Positions 1-5,341 of a stretch of 5,341 bases of DNA are shown here, one piece after another. Numbering within the stretch: the first letter of the stretch is position 1; the number at the start of each line of letters is the position of its first letter. The DNA comes from Syntrophobacterales bacterium. Lineage in GTDB: Bacteria > Desulfobacterota > Desulfobaccia > Desulfobaccales > 0-14-0-80-60-11. Under the pieces are notes generated by a model. That model was not told the origin of the DNA, made no database searches, and worked only from the letters and a program-made list of their open reading frames with translations. The stretch is taken from the NCBI GenBank assembly GCA_020052215.1, contig JAGVPN010000271.1, positions 1 through 5,341 on the forward strand, in the 5' to 3' direction. The translations under genes and the position numbers were made by a program.

Positions 1-18
1 CTGCGCTCAGAATGACAA
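1..18. repeat. edge of a dispersed non-coding repeat (TGTCATTCTGAGCG type)
   Basis: The first bases, read on the minus strand, give TTGTCATTCTGAGCGCAG. This resembles the start of a short interspersed sequence (TGTCATTCTGAGCG...) that I recall from intergenic regions of many environmental bacterial genomes. Only one edge is in the window, so its length and structure cannot be judged. No reading frame runs through it. The identification is from memory and tentative. Confidence 0.35.
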
Positions 19-51
19 AAATAGTCTTTTGATTGCTTATTTATATGAAAG

Positions 52-105
52 TGTAGGGCAGGCGCCCTCGCCTGCCCAGGGACAGCCGGGGGCGGCTGTT
101 CTACA
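52..105. repeat. double-hairpin intergenic repeat with TGTAG/CTACA ends
   Basis: The unit is bounded by the inverted pentamers TGTAG (52-56) and CTACA (101-105) and holds two perfect hairpins in tandem. The first pairs GGGCAGGCG (56-64) with CGCCTGCCC (69-77) around a 4-base loop. The second pairs ACAGCCG (82-88) with CGGCTGT (93-99) around GGGG. It is non-coding and has no U-tract, so it is not a typical intrinsic terminator. The same plan (TGTAGGG, hairpin, spacer, hairpin, CTAC) recurs at 925-1157 with different stem sequences. This suggests a REP-like or MITE-like family whose stems vary by compensatory change. Confidence 0.7.
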
Positions 106-264
106 TTTTCATGCTTCGTTGTGTCCAGGAGGAAATGATCGTTGGTATGAAAAGTGTTGAAGCCGGTCAACCTTCCCCTCCTGCCATTTTCCTGGCATAA
201 TAGTAACCGGACCTTATAAAAAAATAAAAAATTCGAGGAAATCTCTTCTTCTACCGGGACTGAC

Positions 265-270
265 GGAGGG
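265..270 (+). promoter_or_regulatory. Shine-Dalgarno site of the O-methyltransferase gene
   Basis: GGAGGG lies 3-4 bases before the ATG at 274. That spacing is slightly short but workable. Two further in-frame ATGs at 283 and 286 would be 12 or more bases away, so 274 is the preferred start. The A/T-rich stretch at 214-232 (TTATAAA followed by A-runs) is the only promoter-like composition upstream. I could not match a convincing -35 box to it. Confidence 0.55.
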
Positions 271-273
271 ACC

Positions 274-909
274 ATGACCAAAATGATGCCCGATCTGGAA
301 GGTTATTTCCGGGGCCTGGCGCCGGACAGCGACGCCTTGCTCCGGGAGCTGGAAGCGGAGGCTGAACGCGAGTCCATCCCCATCGTGGGCCCCGTGGTGG
401 GTGAACTCCTCTTCATCCTGGCCACCGCCACCGGGGCCGCCCGCATCCTGGAGTTGGGCACCGCCACCGGGTATTCCGGCATCTTTCTGGGCCGGGCCTG
501 CGCCGGGATATCGGGCCGGGTGGTTTCCCTGGAAGTGGATGAGGCCATGGCCGCCCGGGCCCGGGGCAACTTCGCCCGGGCCGGGCTCACCGAGGTGGTG
601 GAGGTCAGGGTGGGGGAGGCCCTGAAGTTGATGGCGGCGATGTCCGAGACCTTTGACCTGATCTTCCTGGACATCGACAAGGAATCCTACCTGCCGGCCC
701 TTTCCCTCTGCCGGCGGCTCCTGCGCGCCGGCGGCCTCCTGGTGGCCGACAACGTGGGCTTCTCCGGGGCGGCGGATTTTAACCGGGAAATCTTAGAAAA
801 TCCCGCCTGGCGCGCCGTCCACCTGCTGAGCTTTCTGCCCCGCCACTCCCCGGAGCACGACGGCCTGGTCCTGGCGGTGAAGGAAGGGCGGTCCGGGCGG
901 CTGTGGTAG
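274..909 (+). CDS. class I SAM-dependent O-methyltransferase (family 3, COMT/CCoAOMT-like)
   Basis: The 211-residue protein transfers a methyl group from S-adenosylmethionine to an oxygen acceptor, probably in the cytoplasm, since no signal peptide or membrane segment is visible. The SAM-binding motif is ILELGTATGYS (58-68). The acidic end of strand 2 is in VVSLEVDE (83-90), and GEA (114-116) replaces the usual GDA. The metal site of the family is visible as FLDIDK (131-136, Asp133) and ADN (158-160, Asp159 and Asn160), the pattern of divalent-metal-dependent catechol/caffeoyl-CoA O-methyltransferases. The N-terminal PIVGPVVGELL fits the family's substrate/cofactor entry helix. Length is typical for bacterial members (about 210-220). 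The acceptor cannot be read from sequence. Bacterial relatives include the tRNA 5-hydroxyuridine methyltransferase TrmR and small-molecule enzymes, so no gene symbol is given. It appears monocistronic and converges with the SGNH gene across a repeat-filled gap. Confidence 0.9.
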   Translation: MTKMMPDLEGYFRGLAPDSDALLRELEAEAERESIPIVGPVVGELLFILATATGAARILELGTATGYSGIFLGRACAGISGRVVSLEVDEAMAARARGNFARAGLTEVVEVRVGEALKLMAAMSETFDLIFLDIDKESYLPALSLCRRLLRAGGLLVADNVGFSGAADFNREILENPAWRAVHLLSFLPRHSPEHDGLVLAVKEGRSGRLW

Positions 910-972
910 ACATAGGCCTGCACCTGTAGGGGCGCACCTGCGTGTGCGCCCTCAACCACGGGCGGACACATA

Positions 973-1142
973 TAGCAATTGCCAAAAGTTTTTTCCGCTA
1001 TGGGAATCCTTATAATCCCCCCTGCCCCCCTTTAAAAAAGGGGGGGAACTGCAAGGAATTGCTGTTAAAGTCCCCCTTTGGCAAAGGGGGATTTAGGGGG
1101 ATTTAAGAACCTCCAACCGGAAGGAATTTATGGCAAACGCTA
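973..1142. mobile_element. 170-bp MITE-like element with ~25-bp terminal inverted repeats and TA duplication
   Basis: The left end begins TAGCAATTGCCA and the right end, read on the minus strand, begins TAGCGTTTGCCA. Over the first 25 bases the two ends (973-997 and 1118-1142) match at 19 positions, including TTGCCA and TTCCG. A TA lies immediately outside each end (971-972 and 1143-1144), as expected for a TA target duplication. Because TATA is present at both ends, a 4-base TATA duplication cannot be excluded. The interior has no open frame of note and carries the C/G-run double hairpin at 1014-1104. TA duplication is characteristic of IS630/Tc1-mariner-type transposases, so a non-autonomous derivative of such an element is the best guess. 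No transposase is present in the window. Confidence 0.6.
1014..1104. repeat. C/G-run double-hairpin repeat, copy A
   Basis: The copy runs from AATCCCCCC to GGGGGATTT. Hairpin one pairs CCCCCCTTT (1025-1033) with AAAGGGGGG (1037-1045) around AAA. Hairpin two pairs TCCCCCTTT (1071-1079) with AAAGGGGGA (1083-1091) around GGC. The outer C-runs can also pair with the terminal G-runs to close the whole unit. Positions 1065-1104 match 2502-2541 at 39 of 40 bases, and 1014-1045 match 2468-2499 at 28 of 32. Copy A carries 17 extra bases between its hairpins. It sits between two convergent genes and may act as a transcription barrier, but it lacks a terminal U-tract. Confidence 0.8.
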
Positions 1143-1153
1143 TAGGTCCGCCC

Positions 1154-2314
1154 CTACGGCGGCGCCATTATGCCCCTCAACCGGGCCGCAATGATCTCTG
1201 CCGCCAGTTGGGACCCGGCGTCATTGAAGTGGACCAGGTCATAGAGGTATTTTTTGTCGGGGGGGATTTCCCGGGCCAGGTCGATGACCATGACCTGGTT
1301 TTGCCGGCCCACTTCCCGGATGGTGTCGTTGAAGGCGTCATACAGCTCTTTGAATTTCCGGTAGCCGATGCCGCGGTTGCCCCCGTCCCGGCTGATGTAG
1401 GCCGCCACCACCGGGTCGGGGCGGTCCGTGATCCGGTTGGCCTGGGTCATCAGCACCGGCACGATGCCCCAGGCCTTGCAGGTGCAGACAATCGTCCGGA
1501 GGCCGGCGGCAAAATCCTGCACCATTTTGGCCCGGTCAATGATGAGCTTTTTGCCCCGGGCGCCGGCGAATTCGTCCTCCTCTTTCCCGGACAGAGTCTT
1601 CTGCAGATTTTTATAGGCGTGGTTGAGATTGGGAATACAAATTTCTTTCAGGAGCTTGCCCACCAACTGACGCTTTTTCAGGGTTTCCAGGGGCGACCGG
1701 GCCGTGCGCTGGTTCCAGTAGGTCCCTTCGTACAGGAGGGTGCTCAGGTCGTTGATGTTCTCCATGAAGACCACCACGTCGGGTTTCAAGGGGATCACCT
1801 TGTTGATCAGGATATCGATGGCGTTCAGGGTGTTGCTGCCTGACATCCCGCCGTTGTAGGAATTGGTCTTGGCGCCCGTGTCCCGCTCCAGGATCTGCCC
1901 CGCCACGTAAGGAAACCGGTGGTCCTCATCCACAAACATGCACTCGGTGGTGGACCCGCCCAGGAACACGATGACCTTATCGGGGGCGTCATATTTCCGG
2001 GAAGGGGCGATAAAACCGTTATTATCTATGTCAACCCGGTACTGCTTGGTGAAGACATTGTCGGTGTAGGGCAGGTGATTCCGGGGAAAAGCCAGCAGCA
2101 GGCGGGTGCCGGGGCGGTACTCCTTTAACCTGGCATACCTTCTTTCAACTTCCGCCTCCAGAACAATCCCATGCCGGCGGTTATTGAATTCCAGGAATTT
2201 CTCCGCGGCGAAGACTATGGCCAGGATGACCACCAGGGTAACAGTCGCCAGGGTTTTCTTGGGATGGCGCTGGAACCAGTTTGTGGCGGTATCGCTCCGT
2301 AGATCCGGCATCAT
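1154..2314 (-). CDS. membrane-anchored SGNH/GDSL-type hydrolase or acyltransferase domain protein
   Basis: The protein has 386 residues. A basic N-terminus (HPKK, 17-20) is followed by one hydrophobic segment (about 21-38), which predicts an inner-membrane anchor with the rest outside the cytoplasm. SGNH blocks appear in order: block I VFLGGSTTE (116-124, nucleophile Ser121), block II NGGMSGSN (154-161), block III ENINDL (185-190, Asn188, with Asn in place of the usual Gly two residues earlier) and block V DLVHFN (359-364, Asp359 and His362). All catalytic positions are kept, so an active esterase or O-acyltransferase is likely; the substrate is unknown. It is divergent from the flippase/glycosyltransferase pair, so acylation or deacylation of their glycan is plausible but unproven. 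Two ATGs in tandem (2312-2314 and 2309-2311) compete for the start, with only a weak GGAA upstream. The stop codon lies inside the repeat end at 1154-1157, and copies of the C/G-run repeat flank the gene. Confidence 0.85.
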   Translation of the reverse strand: MMPDLRSDTATNWFQRHPKKTLATVTLVVILAIVFAAEKFLEFNNRRHGIVLEAEVERRYARLKEYRPGTRLLLAFPRNHLPYTDNVFTKQYRVDIDNNGFIAPSRKYDAPDKVIVFLGGSTTECMFVDEDHRFPYVAGQILERDTGAKTNSYNGGMSGSNTLNAIDILINKVIPLKPDVVVFMENINDLSTLLYEGTYWNQRTARSPLETLKKRQLVGKLLKEICIPNLNHAYKNLQKTLSGKEEDEFAGARGKKLIIDRAKMVQDFAAGLRTIVCTCKAWGIVPVLMTQANRITDRPDPVVAAYISRDGGNRGIGYRKFKELYDAFNDTIREVGRQNQVMVIDLAREIPPDKKYLYDLVHFNDAGSQLAAEIIAARLRGIMAPP

Positions 2315-2424
2315 TGACTATTCCAGGGTAAAATGGGCCATGGCTGGGATTTGGCAGATCCTGAGAAGCAAGCCATCACGCCTCGGGGGGTTAAGGCCGG
2401 TCCTTGGCCGTACTTGCGCCCAGG

Positions 2425-2614
2425 CTAAACGTTCATGAACCACAAATGTCTCACCCCCGAGTATGAAAATCCCCCCTACCCCCCTTTTTCAAAGGGGGGT
2501 TTTAAAGTCCCCCTTTAGCAAAGGGGGATTTAGGGGGATTTGGGTTTTCACGGTAAAAGATCATAAAACATGGCGCCGGGCATGGCAATCACTTTCACTT
2601 ACCCGAACGTTTAG
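2425..2614. repeat. 190-bp inverted-repeat frame, possible second MITE-like element
   Basis: CTAAACGTTC (2425-2434) is repeated as a perfect inverse, GAACGTTTAG (2605-2614). Inside is copy B of the C/G-run double hairpin, so the arrangement parallels the element at 973-1142. If TA at 2426-2427 and 2612-2613 is a target duplication, the restored site would be CTAG, a target seen for some IS630-type elements. Beyond the first 10 bases the two ends diverge, so the inverted repeat is much shorter than in the first element and chance cannot be ruled out. No coding sequence or transposase remnant is visible inside. Confidence 0.4.
2468..2541. repeat. C/G-run double-hairpin repeat, copy B
   Basis: This is the same unit and orientation as copy A, from AATCCCCCC to GGGGGATTT. 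Hairpin one pairs CCCCCCTTT (2479-2487) with AAAGGGGGG (2491-2499) around TTC. Hairpin two pairs TCCCCCTTT (2508-2516) with AAAGGGGGA (2520-2528) around AGC. It is bracketed by a further short inverse, TGAAAA (2464-2469) and TTTTCA (2545-2550). Only two bases separate hairpin one from the stretch shared with copy A, against 19 in copy A. Units of this look are, to my knowledge, abundant in intergenic DNA of many environmental bacteria. Confidence 0.8.
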
Positions 2615-2616
2615 TC

Positions 2617-2640
2617 TGAACCCCGGAGCAGGGGTGTTCA
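2617..2640. repeat. imperfect hairpin upstream of the flippase gene
   Basis: TGAACCCC (2617-2624) can pair with GGGGTGTTCA (2631-2640) with one bulged base, closing a 6-base loop, GGAGCA. It directly follows the right arm of the 2425-2614 frame. It has no U-tract on either side that would make it a good terminator. It may be part of another dispersed repeat or a structured leader of the flippase transcript; the sequence does not decide. Confidence 0.4.
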
Positions 2641-2814
2641 ACCCTTAAAGGCCAAAGCCGCGCTCCGGCCGAAATTTTGGCCCCAGCCGCCCTTCAGGAG
2701 ACTTTTCCTCACCGGCGGCGGCAATATCTGGTATATAAAAGAAGCTTTCGGAGAGTTCCCGCCGCGGGAACCCCGGGCTGGAAAGATCAAACTAAAGGCC
2801 GGCGCAGTCCCTTG

Positions 2815-4251
2815 ATGCTCATAAGCAGCCATAGCCCGCCAGTTCCGGGGGAGCCCACCCCTCCCCGCATCCTCCATAAGTTTGCCTACCTGCTCAGCGC
2901 CCGCTGGGTCCGGGAGGCCTTGCAAGCCGTTTTCCTCATCTACCTGGCCCGAGTAAGCTCCAACACCTATGGGGAGTTTATGCTGGCCATCGGGTTGGGC
3001 GGCATCCTCGTGTTGGTGGCGGAATTTGGCCTCAACCTGCCCCTGGTCTCCCTCCTGAACAATAAGAATAGTGATCCGAACGCCGCCTTGAGCCAGGTAA
3101 CCCTCCTGAAAGTGGTCCTGCTGGTCCTGGCGCTCATCGGGGTATTGGGCTTCATGGAGTGGCAGGACTACTCCCTGCCCCTCAAGCACGTCATGTTTAT
3201 GCTCAGCGCCGGGGTGGGGCTGGAAGCCCTGTCCAACACTTTTTTTGTGGCCTTGCAGGTCCGGGGCCGCCAGGACCTCCAGGGCAAGATCAAAGTCCTG
3301 GCGGCCGGACTGGGCTTTGGCTATGGCCTCATCGCCCTGGCCCTGGGAGCCACACCCCTGACGGTGGCCGCCTTCAAGCTCATCGAGAGCCTGGTCAACC
3401 TGGGAGGCAGCTTTATCCTGGTGCGCTCCCGGGGCCGCTTCCGGTTCGAGTGGCCCTCCCTGGGACGGCTGGGTTCCACTCTGCAACTGGGTCTGGTGTT
3501 TGCCCTCATCGAAGTCTCGGCCATCATCTACAACAAGGCCAACCTCTTTTTCCTCCAGAAGTACACCGGGGCCCAAGGAGTGGCCCAGTACAGCGTTACC
3601 TGGCAGACCGTGGACGGCATCTCCGGGCTGGTCTCTAATCTGCTCCTGCAGAGCATCCTGTTTCCGATCTTCGTCAAGCTTTGGGAGGTGGACCGAGCCA
3701 AAATCTCCCTCCTGGCCCAGAACACCGCCCGCTGGCTGCTGGCCGCCGCCGTAGTGGTTATGTTCCTGCTGTTCATCGAGAGCGACCGCATCATCACCCT
3801 GATTTACGGCCCCAAATACCCGGAAGCCATCTGGCTGCAAAAGCTCCTGGCGGTGACCGTGGTCTTTGCCTTTATGCACAACCTGGCGGCGTTTCTCATG
3901 ATCAGCATGCAGTTTCAGCGGCTGCTCCTGATCTTTTACCTAGGCGGGCTGGCCTTCAACCTGGTCTGGTGCACCCTGGTCATTCCCACAGCACCCCTCA
4001 TGGGGGCGGCCCTGGCCATGGTGCTCACCAAGGGCGGGGTGGCCCTCCTGACCGTCTCTTTCTGCCAGCGGCGTCTGGGACTCATTCCGAAGCAGCCCCT
4101 GCTCCAGTTGGGCCTGGCCGTCCTGGCGGGCGCGCTGCTGTACCTGATGGGGGACGGGCGCCTGCCCCGGGAAGCGGCCGAAGCCCTGGCCCTGGCCCCC
4201 ACCCTGCTCCTGGCGGGGCGATGGTGGCTCCAGAGAGGAGAAATACCCTGA
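2815..4251 (+). CDS. polysaccharide flippase, Wzx/MOP superfamily
   Basis: The 478-residue protein is hydrophobic throughout, with about 12-14 predicted membrane helices starting near residue 23. It should move a lipid-linked glycan across the inner membrane. Family features are the first-helix region KFAYLLSARWVREALQAVF (22-40), then TYGEF (51-55), YNKANLFFLQKY (239-250) before VAQYSV (256-261), and LIYGPKYPEA (329-338), a typical signature of the polysaccharide-biosynthesis/MATE-like family. Length is normal (about 420-500). The start is uncertain. ATG 2815 puts the first helix at the expected distance, whereas the frame is open back to a TTG at 2677 whose 46-residue extension is Arg/Pro-rich and looks non-coding. 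TTG 2812 is also possible. No strong ribosome site precedes any of these. It is followed 19 bases later by a glycosyltransferase gene, which supports a role in surface glycan export. The exact glycan cannot be inferred. Confidence 0.85.
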   Translation: MLISSHSPPVPGEPTPPRILHKFAYLLSARWVREALQAVFLIYLARVSSNTYGEFMLAIGLGGILVLVAEFGLNLPLVSLLNNKNSDPNAALSQVTLLKVVLLVLALIGVLGFMEWQDYSLPLKHVMFMLSAGVGLEALSNTFFVALQVRGRQDLQGKIKVLAAGLGFGYGLIALALGATPLTVAAFKLIESLVNLGGSFILVRSRGRFRFEWPSLGRLGSTLQLGLVFALIEVSAIIYNKANLFFLQKYTGAQGVAQYSVTWQTVDGISGLVSNLLLQSILFPIFVKLWEVDRAKISLLAQNTARWLLAAAVVVMFLLFIESDRIITLIYGPKYPEAIWLQKLLAVTVVFAFMHNLAAFLMISMQFQRLLLIFYLGGLAFNLVWCTLVIPTAPLMGAALAMVLTKGGVALLTVSFCQRRLGLIPKQPLLQLGLAVLAGALLYLMGDGRLPREAAEALALAPTLLLAGRWWLQRGEIP

Positions 4252-4258
4252 GAATAAT

Positions 4259-4264
4259 AGGAGG
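4259..4264 (+). promoter_or_regulatory. Shine-Dalgarno site that decides the glycosyltransferase start
   Basis: A perfect AGGAGG lies just after the flippase stop. It is 6 bases before TTG 4271, the ideal distance, and 18 bases before the first in-frame ATG (4283). This favours TTG as the true start. A TTG at 4267 is in another frame, too close to the site, and does not give the glycosyltransferase sequence. Confidence 0.7.
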
Positions 4265-4270
4265 AATTGA

Positions 4271-5341
4271 TTGACGGCCCTGATGTTGGCCTCCATGGCC
4301 CTGGAGATCCTGCTCCTGCTGATTCTGCTGATCCACAGCCGCGGGCATGTGCGCCGGAGTTTTCCGGGGCGTGACCCCGGGGGCTCATCTCCGGAGTCCG
4401 TCGTCTGGCCCACCTACCCCAGGGTCGCCCTCATTATCCCTCTGACCGGGAACTCGCCGGAAATGGAGACCGCGCTTACCTCTCTGCTCAACCAGCCATA
4501 CCCCAACTTTGAAACCATCCTGGTCACCCGGGACTTGGAGGACCCCGCCACGCCCCTGGTCCGGGCTTTGCTGTCCCGTCACCCCCATAGCCGCCACATC
4601 GTCAGCGGCCCGGCGGCCCACTGCTCCCAGAAGAACCACAACCTCCTGGCCGGGGTCGGGGCCCTGGACGACTCCGTGGAGGTTTTGGTGTTTTGCGACA
4701 GCACTCACCAGGCCCGGCCAGACTTTCTCCGGGACCTCATTCACCCCCTGGTCACCGGGGCAGCGGTCCTGACATCTGGTTTCCACCGCATCATTCCCGG
4801 CGATGCCCGGGTACCGACCCTGGGGATGCTCCAGACGGTGCTGACCCTGCACCTGCTGCACGGTTTTGCCTTTATCGCCCTGCCCTGGGGCGGGGCCACC
4901 GCCATGCTCCGGTCCGTCTTCCACTATTATGGGATCGCCGGCGTCCTGAGGACAAAGGTGTTGGACGACTTTCCCCTGGGGCAGCGCTTGTTGCGCTTCG
5001 GCATCCGGACGCAGCCCGTGGCCACGGCTATCCTGGACACCCATCTCTCCGGCCAGACCCTGGGCGGCTGGGACACCTGGCTGACCAGGCAACTGTTATA
5101 TCTGAAATACTGCCTGCCCGGAACCTGGCTGGCCGCGGCGCTGGCGGTGTGGGTCCTGGCCGGGCCTATTGTCCTGGCGGTCCTGGCCGGTCTGGGGGGC
5201 GTGGTGGGACTGGTGGCTCCGCCCCTGGCCCTGGTGAGCCTGGGGTTTTTGCTGACCTTGACCGCCATCGGGGCCTGGTGCCGCACCCTGGTCCCCCGCC
5301 CGGTGCCCTTGGGACCCTGGCTCCTGGCCTTTTATGCCAAC
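4271..5341 (+). CDS. membrane glycosyltransferase, GT2/GT21 ceramide-glucosyltransferase-like, 3' partial
   Basis: 357 codons are visible and the frame is open at the window end. An N-terminal membrane helix (about 3-21) precedes a cytoplasmic GT-A domain, then C-terminal membrane segments from about 286 (roughly 286-306, 308-335, and one starting near 348). Landmarks follow the ceramide-glucosyltransferase (GT21) pattern: VALIIPLTG (52-60), TRDLEDP (86-92, first Asp region), QKNHNLLAG (120-128), FCDST (141-145, Asp143), the acceptor-side WGGATAMLR (206-214) and LDDFPLG (231-237, third Asp). The expected (Q/R)XXRW motif is replaced by RQLLYLKY (273-280), without the Arg-Trp pair. The enzyme probably transfers a sugar from a nucleotide-sugar to a lipid acceptor at the inner membrane. 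HpnI-like or other GT2 activities are alternatives, and the substrate is unknown. It forms an operon with the preceding flippase (19-base gap) and starts at TTG 4271. Confidence 0.82.
   Translation, partial: MTALMLASMALEILLLLILLIHSRGHVRRSFPGRDPGGSSPESVVWPTYPRVALIIPLTGNSPEMETALTSLLNQPYPNFETILVTRDLEDPATPLVRALLSRHPHSRHIVSGPAAHCSQKNHNLLAGVGALDDSVEVLVFCDSTHQARPDFLRDLIHPLVTGAAVLTSGFHRIIPGDARVPTLGMLQTVLTLHLLHGFAFIALPWGGATAMLRSVFHYYGIAGVLRTKVLDDFPLGQRLLRFGIRTQPVATAILDTHLSGQTLGGWDTWLTRQLLYLKYCLPGTWLAAALAVWVLAGPIVLAVLAGLGGVVGLVAPPLALVSLGFLLTLTAIGAWCRTLVPRPVPLGPWLLAFYAN

Larger units (their letters stand above)
925..1157. repeat. double-hairpin repeat (TGTAG...CTAC) split by an insertion
   Basis: The left part starts with TGTAG (925-929) and a hairpin pairing GGGCGCAC (930-937) with GTGCGCCC (944-951) around 6 bases. 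The second hairpin's left arm GGGCGGAC (960-967) has its partner GTCCGCCC only at 1146-1153, followed by CTAC (1154-1157). Removing 973-1142 and one TA leaves an 8-bp stem with a 6-base loop (ACATAG), matching the size of the first hairpin. The restored unit has the same plan as the repeat at 52-105. The CTAC end also supplies the stop codon of the minus-strand SGNH gene. This reading is inference from the fold, though arm matches and boundaries are seen directly. Confidence 0.65.
2315..2814. other. divergent intergenic region, repeat-rich, no gene seen
   Basis: This 500-bp stretch separates the minus-strand SGNH gene from the plus-strand flippase gene, so promoters for both should lie here. 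It contains an inverted-repeat frame (2425-2614), the second C/G-run double hairpin (2468-2541), a perfect palindrome GTTCATGAAC (2431-2440) and an imperfect hairpin (2617-2640). The A/T-rich TATATAAAA at 2732-2740 stands out about 75 bases before the flippase start and could be a -10 region, but I found no matching -35 box. Open frames here have no recognisable protein content and run through the repeats, so I call none of them. Confidence 0.6.

Noticed and set aside
135..200. A 21-codon plus-strand open frame after AGGAGG (127-132)
   Set aside because: The ribosome site is only 2 bases from the ATG at 135 and 14 bases from the one at 147, both poor spacings. The peptide has no recognisable feature, so chance is the simpler explanation.
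1025..1091. The C/G-run hairpins as a bidirectional intrinsic terminator for the convergent genes
   Set aside because: The stems are strong but neither is followed by a run of T on either strand. The near-identical unit also occurs in a divergent promoter region, where a terminator is not expected.
1130..1843. A 237-codon plus-strand open frame opposite the SGNH gene
   Set aside because: It has no recognisable motif and begins inside the repeat. The minus strand carries all SGNH blocks in order plus an N-terminal anchor.
2463..2648. A 61-codon plus-strand open frame crossing repeat copy B
   Set aside because: Most of it translates the C/G-run repeat, with no ribosome site and no protein-like composition.
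2677..2814. A 46-residue N-terminal extension of the flippase starting at TTG 2677
   Set aside because: The extension is Arg/Pro-rich, has no ribosome site before it and would place an unusual tail before the first helix. ATG 2815 gives a normal family length.
2638..3879. A 413-codon minus-strand open frame opposite the flippase
   Set aside because: It is rich in Gln, Gly, Asp and His without any family motif, as expected for the antisense of a GC-rich membrane-protein gene. The plus strand gives a clear multi-helix flippase.
4385..5092. A 235-codon minus-strand open frame opposite the glycosyltransferase
   Set aside because: Its composition is Gln/Gly/Pro-rich antisense. The plus frame shows GT-A landmarks and membrane helices and is joined to the flippase by a perfect ribosome site.

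Overview
The window is GC-rich bacterial chromosome with dispersed, hairpin-rich non-coding repeats. The C/G-run repeats, the GTAGGGG hairpins and the flavour of the proteins suggest a Desulfobacterota (former deltaproteobacterial) genome or a metagenomic relative. That assignment rests on general impression and is weak. I see no rRNA, tRNA, CRISPR array or transposase gene.

Layout. Positions 1-273 are non-coding and hold the edge of one dispersed repeat and a compact double-hairpin repeat (52-105). A plus-strand SAM-dependent O-methyltransferase gene follows (274-909). Positions 910-1153 separate it from a convergent minus-strand gene and are made almost entirely of repeats. Here a double-hairpin repeat (925-1157) appears to have been split by a 170-bp MITE-like element with about 25-bp terminal inverted repeats and a TA target duplication (973-1142). 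The minus-strand gene (1154-2314) encodes a membrane-anchored SGNH/GDSL-type protein. A roughly 500-bp divergent intergenic region follows, with a second copy of the C/G-run double hairpin (2468-2541) inside another inverted-repeat frame (2425-2614). The right half is a plus-strand operon: a Wzx/MOP-type polysaccharide flippase (2815-4251), then, 19 bases later, a membrane glycosyltransferase of the ceramide-glucosyltransferase-like (GT21-like) GT2 group. The glycosyltransferase starts at a TTG codon behind a perfect AGGAGG and runs off the window end.

How the genes fit together. The flippase and glycosyltransferase probably act in making and exporting a cell-surface glycan or glycolipid. The divergent SGNH protein could add or remove an acyl group on that glycan outside the cytoplasmic membrane, but only proximity suggests this. 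The methyltransferase looks independent.

I did not find a convincing new multi-gene system. The least ordinary material is the nested repeat architecture around the SGNH gene and the degenerate C-terminal catalytic motif of the glycosyltransferase.
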